From assembly GCA_964626265.1 (NCBI GenBank), contig CAZVCG010000042.1, positions 1 to 15,320 on the forward strand: a stretch of 15,320 nt of DNA, in the 5' to 3' direction. Source of the DNA: CAZVCG01 sp964626265 (lineage in GTDB: Bacteria; Pseudomonadota; Alphaproteobacteria; UBA9219). The position numbers and the translations under genes were made by a program. Under the pieces are notes generated by a model. That model had not been told where the DNA came from, did no database searches, and worked only from the letters and a program-made list of their open reading frames with translations. Shown in pieces: positions 14,024 through 15,320 of the stretch (position 1 is its first letter; every line of letters starts with the position of its first letter).

Positions 14024-14260
14024 CTAGCGGGCGGCTTCGCTGACTTTATCGATGGCGTAAGTCGTTCCTGCGCCGACTGCGCCGCCGATGGCCGCGCCGC
14101 ACGGCACGCATCCGCCCAAGACGATCGTGCCGACGGTTCCGGCCGCGACGCCAGCCGCGCCGCCCATGACGGTGCGTTCTTGCGTGTGGGTGAGGCTGTT
14201 GCAGGCTGAGAGAGCTAGAAGGCTGAACAGAATGGCCGAAGCGCGCGCGAGTTTGAGCAT
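14024..14260 (-). CDS. Small glycine-zipper lipoprotein A
   Basis: This is the third gene of a three-gene paralogous set, 78 residues. A lipoprotein signal ends in LLALSAC with the lipidated Cys at 20. TQERTVMGGAAGVAAGTVGTIVLGG forms the first half of a glycine zipper, CVPC (51-54) the turn, and GAAIGGAVGAGTTYAIDK the second half. GAAGG lies about 8 nt upstream of ATG 14260. Proteins with such zippers associate with membranes, often the outer membrane, but function is unknown. It differs from the sisters only in loops and tail. It shares with them the order T-x-x-(Q/E)-x-x, zipper, GGC-x-PC, zipper. Confidence 0.8.
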   Translation of the reverse strand: MLKLARASAILFSLLALSACNSLTHTQERTVMGGAAGVAAGTVGTIVLGGCVPCGAAIGGAVGAGTTYAIDKVSEAAR

Positions 14261-14286
14261 AATGAAGACCTTCTCATGAAAGTTTC

Positions 14287-14538
14287 CTATCGCCCGGCTT
14301 TGCGCGTCAGGCGGCTATAGACGTAGCCGCTGCCCGATCCTATGCCGCCGCCGATCAGCGCGGCGCACGGAAGGCATCCGCCTGAAGCGACCGTTACGAG
14401 CGCTCCGGCAGCCGCGCCAAGCGCGCCGCCCGCAATGACATTCGTTTCGGTGCGTCCGAGCGTAGTTTCGCAACCTCCAAACATCATCAGACACACGAGG
14501 ACGATGCCTGTACGCGTTGAAAAGGATACGGATTTCAT
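14287..14538 (-). CDS. Small glycine-zipper lipoprotein B
   Basis: This is the middle paralogue, 83 residues. The signal is hydrophobic (GIVLVCLMMF) and ends in FGGC with Cys23 as the probable lipidation site, a less typical lipobox than in the sisters. The zipper runs NVIAGGALGAAAGALVTVASGG, then CLPC (55-58), then AALIGGGIGSGSGYVYSRL, with a basic end. GAGGG lies about 11 nt before ATG 14538. It sits 26 bp upstream of gene A, so the two are likely cotranscribed. The second zipper half lacks the acidic residues found in A and C. Confidence 0.78.
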   Translation of the reverse strand: MKSVSFSTRTGIVLVCLMMFGGCETTLGRTETNVIAGGALGAAAGALVTVASGGCLPCAALIGGGIGSGSGYVYSRLTRKAGR

Positions 14539-14611
14539 GACTTATAGATCCCTCATTGTTATCATTTCATTAATGTAACATGAGGAAATAGGCGCGCCTA
14601 GGGGAAAAACC

Positions 14612-14869
14612 TCATTTTTTCGGAGGCTTACCGTCCATATAGTCGTCAAAGGCGTAGCCGAGGCCCGTGCCGACGATGCTGCCGATCGAGCCGCCGCAAG
14701 GAATACAGCCCCCCGTTAATACCGTCACGCCGATGCCCACGGCCGAGCCGATGGAGCCGCCGGACAGCATGCGTTGTTGGGTGGGGCTTAGGTCGGCGCA
14801 GGCCGTTAACCCCAGCAAACTGAGGGCTGCGATGGCAAATCGCAGTTTTGAAGGCATCGATTGTGACAT
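14612..14869 (-). CDS. Small glycine-zipper lipoprotein C
   Basis: This is the first gene of the set, 85 residues. The signal ends SLLGLTAC, giving Cys24 as the lipidation site; the following ADLSPTQQRMLSGG matches gene A's THTQERTVMGG closely. The zipper IGSAVGIGVTVLTGG is followed by CIPC (55-58) and GGSIGSIVGTGLGYAFDDYMDG, then a lysine-rich tail. A gap of 73 bp separates it from gene B, so internal initiation is possible. GGGGAT lies about 10 nt before the ATG, and a GCGGT/ACCGC dyad (14884-14898) falls in its 5' region. Family resemblance is to YMGG/17-kDa-antigen-type glycine-zipper proteins. Confidence 0.8.
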   Translation of the reverse strand: MSQSMPSKLRFAIAALSLLGLTACADLSPTQQRMLSGGSIGSAVGIGVTVLTGGCIPCGGSIGSIVGTGLGYAFDDYMDGKPPKK

Positions 14870-14921
14870 GCAAAGTTATCCCCGCGGTTTAAGACCGCTG
14901 GCTAAATACTAGGCATAGAAA

Positions 14922-14949
14922 GGTTATTTTTTGGTTAGAGATTGGTTAA
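14922..14949 (-). promoter_or_regulatory. Array of GGTTA boxes at 11-bp spacing; CtrA-like
   Basis: GGTTA occurs at 14922, 14933 and 14944, exactly one helical turn apart. Read on the minus strand, 14949-14935 is TTAA-N7-CTAA, one mismatch from the TTAA-N7-TTAA box of the alphaproteobacterial cell-cycle regulator CtrA. It lies about 65-80 bp upstream of the lipoprotein C start, a sensible promoter position. Regulation by CtrA is an inference from one near match. Confidence 0.3.
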
Positions 14950-15003
14950 AGAGGGCTAACTTGTCCTATAAGTTTACGGATGTGTTACGACAATAAGATC
15001 GAA

Positions 15004-15285
15004 CTAGAAAGGATTGGCTGACGCGGGCGTATTCCCTAGCTTTCTTACAAGCGTACCGAATTGGCTCTGTTGAGCACTCTCATTCACGCTTGCAGGACAT
15101 AACCAAAACTCGGAGGCAGGGAAATTCCCAAAGTTTGGGCGGGTTAACTGGTCATTACGCCCTTGCACTCCGGCTTCGACATATACGATACCACATTCAA
15201 GCGATGTTGGGGCTCTGATAACGCGGAGACGGGCACATAGGCCTTCCGCGCATTCTGTAATAATAGTTTTAGGGTCCAGACTCAA
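15004..15285 (-). CDS. Doubtful ORF, no recognisable family
   Basis: This is a 93-residue frame starting at TTG directly after an in-frame stop, with no visible ribosome-binding site. The sequence is of ordinary composition, with four cysteines and no signal, membrane segment or motif I can name. Its 5' side lies 35 bp from the window end, so it could be the 3' remnant of a larger decayed gene. It could equally be a chance frame in the roughly 450-bp stretch after the lipoprotein genes, which otherwise shows nothing definite. Confidence 0.2.
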   Translation of the reverse strand: MSLDPKTIITECAEGLCARLRVIRAPTSLECGIVYVEAGVQGRNDQLTRPNFGNFPASEFWLCPASVNESAQQSQFGTLVRKLGNTPASANPF

Positions 15286-15320
15286 TTAAGCCACCAGTAG
15301 ACGGTTGAGATTAAGCAGAC

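Noticed and set aside
13196..14209. 337-residue plus-strand ORF over the permease gene
   Set aside because: It is in another frame of the clear permease gene, Arg/Gly/His-rich in composition, and runs into the lipoprotein gene on the other strand.

Overview
The window reads as an alphaproteobacterial chromosome segment of moderate to high GC. The evidence is gene order and sequence: trmD-rplS, then tilS ... ftsH-glmM, an order typical of Alphaproteobacteria. TTG starts on ftsH (and probably glmM) fit this. Genus cannot be fixed from sequence alone; nothing here is plasmid- or phage-like.

Layout. (1) 1-1100: 3' part of trmD, then rplS and a strong terminator. (2) 1100-2390: a gene-poor, repeat-rich, apparently lower-GC pocket with palindromes, one unrecognised membrane-like ORF, a possible small membrane protein on the other strand, and a GGGGACAC-ended palindromic repeat. 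(3) 2393-4806: divergent SIMPL-domain protein and tilS. tilS carries an in-frame palindromic insertion. A second GGGGACAC repeat follows tilS. (4) 4850-6740: a translationally coupled DUF2157 / GDYXXLXY membrane pair placed between tilS and ftsH, ending in a terminator. (5) 6755-10181: ftsH and glmM, probably one transcript from a promoter at about 6755-6782. (6) 10182-11266: two small stand-alone ACT-domain proteins, each preceded by a short leader ORF. Both leader ORFs end in the same peptide (LGCGSSGP-stop), the stop codon lies in the loop of a short hairpin, and the distance to the following gene is almost equal (69 and 67 nt). I consider this the best candidate for an undescribed regulatory system in the window. 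(7) 11271-14012: a divergent zinc/manganese-type ABC uptake system (substrate-binding protein one way; a 30-residue membrane peptide, ATPase and permease the other). (8) 14024-14869: three tandem paralogous small lipoproteins with a glycine zipper interrupted by a conserved C-x-P-C. (9) 14870-15320: a possible regulatory array of GGTTA boxes, then an unconvincing ORF.

How the parts work together. The housekeeping genes serve tRNA modification (trmD, tilS), the ribosome (rplS), membrane proteolysis (ftsH) and cell-wall precursor supply (glmM). The ACT pair looks like small-molecule-sensing accessory proteins. Their leader peptides are rich in Ser, Gly and Cys codons, and the ACT fold of SerA binds serine, so serine-family sensing is a reasonable but untested hypothesis. 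The metal ABC system and the cysteine-bearing lipoproteins are neighbours on opposite strands; a functional link is only inferred.
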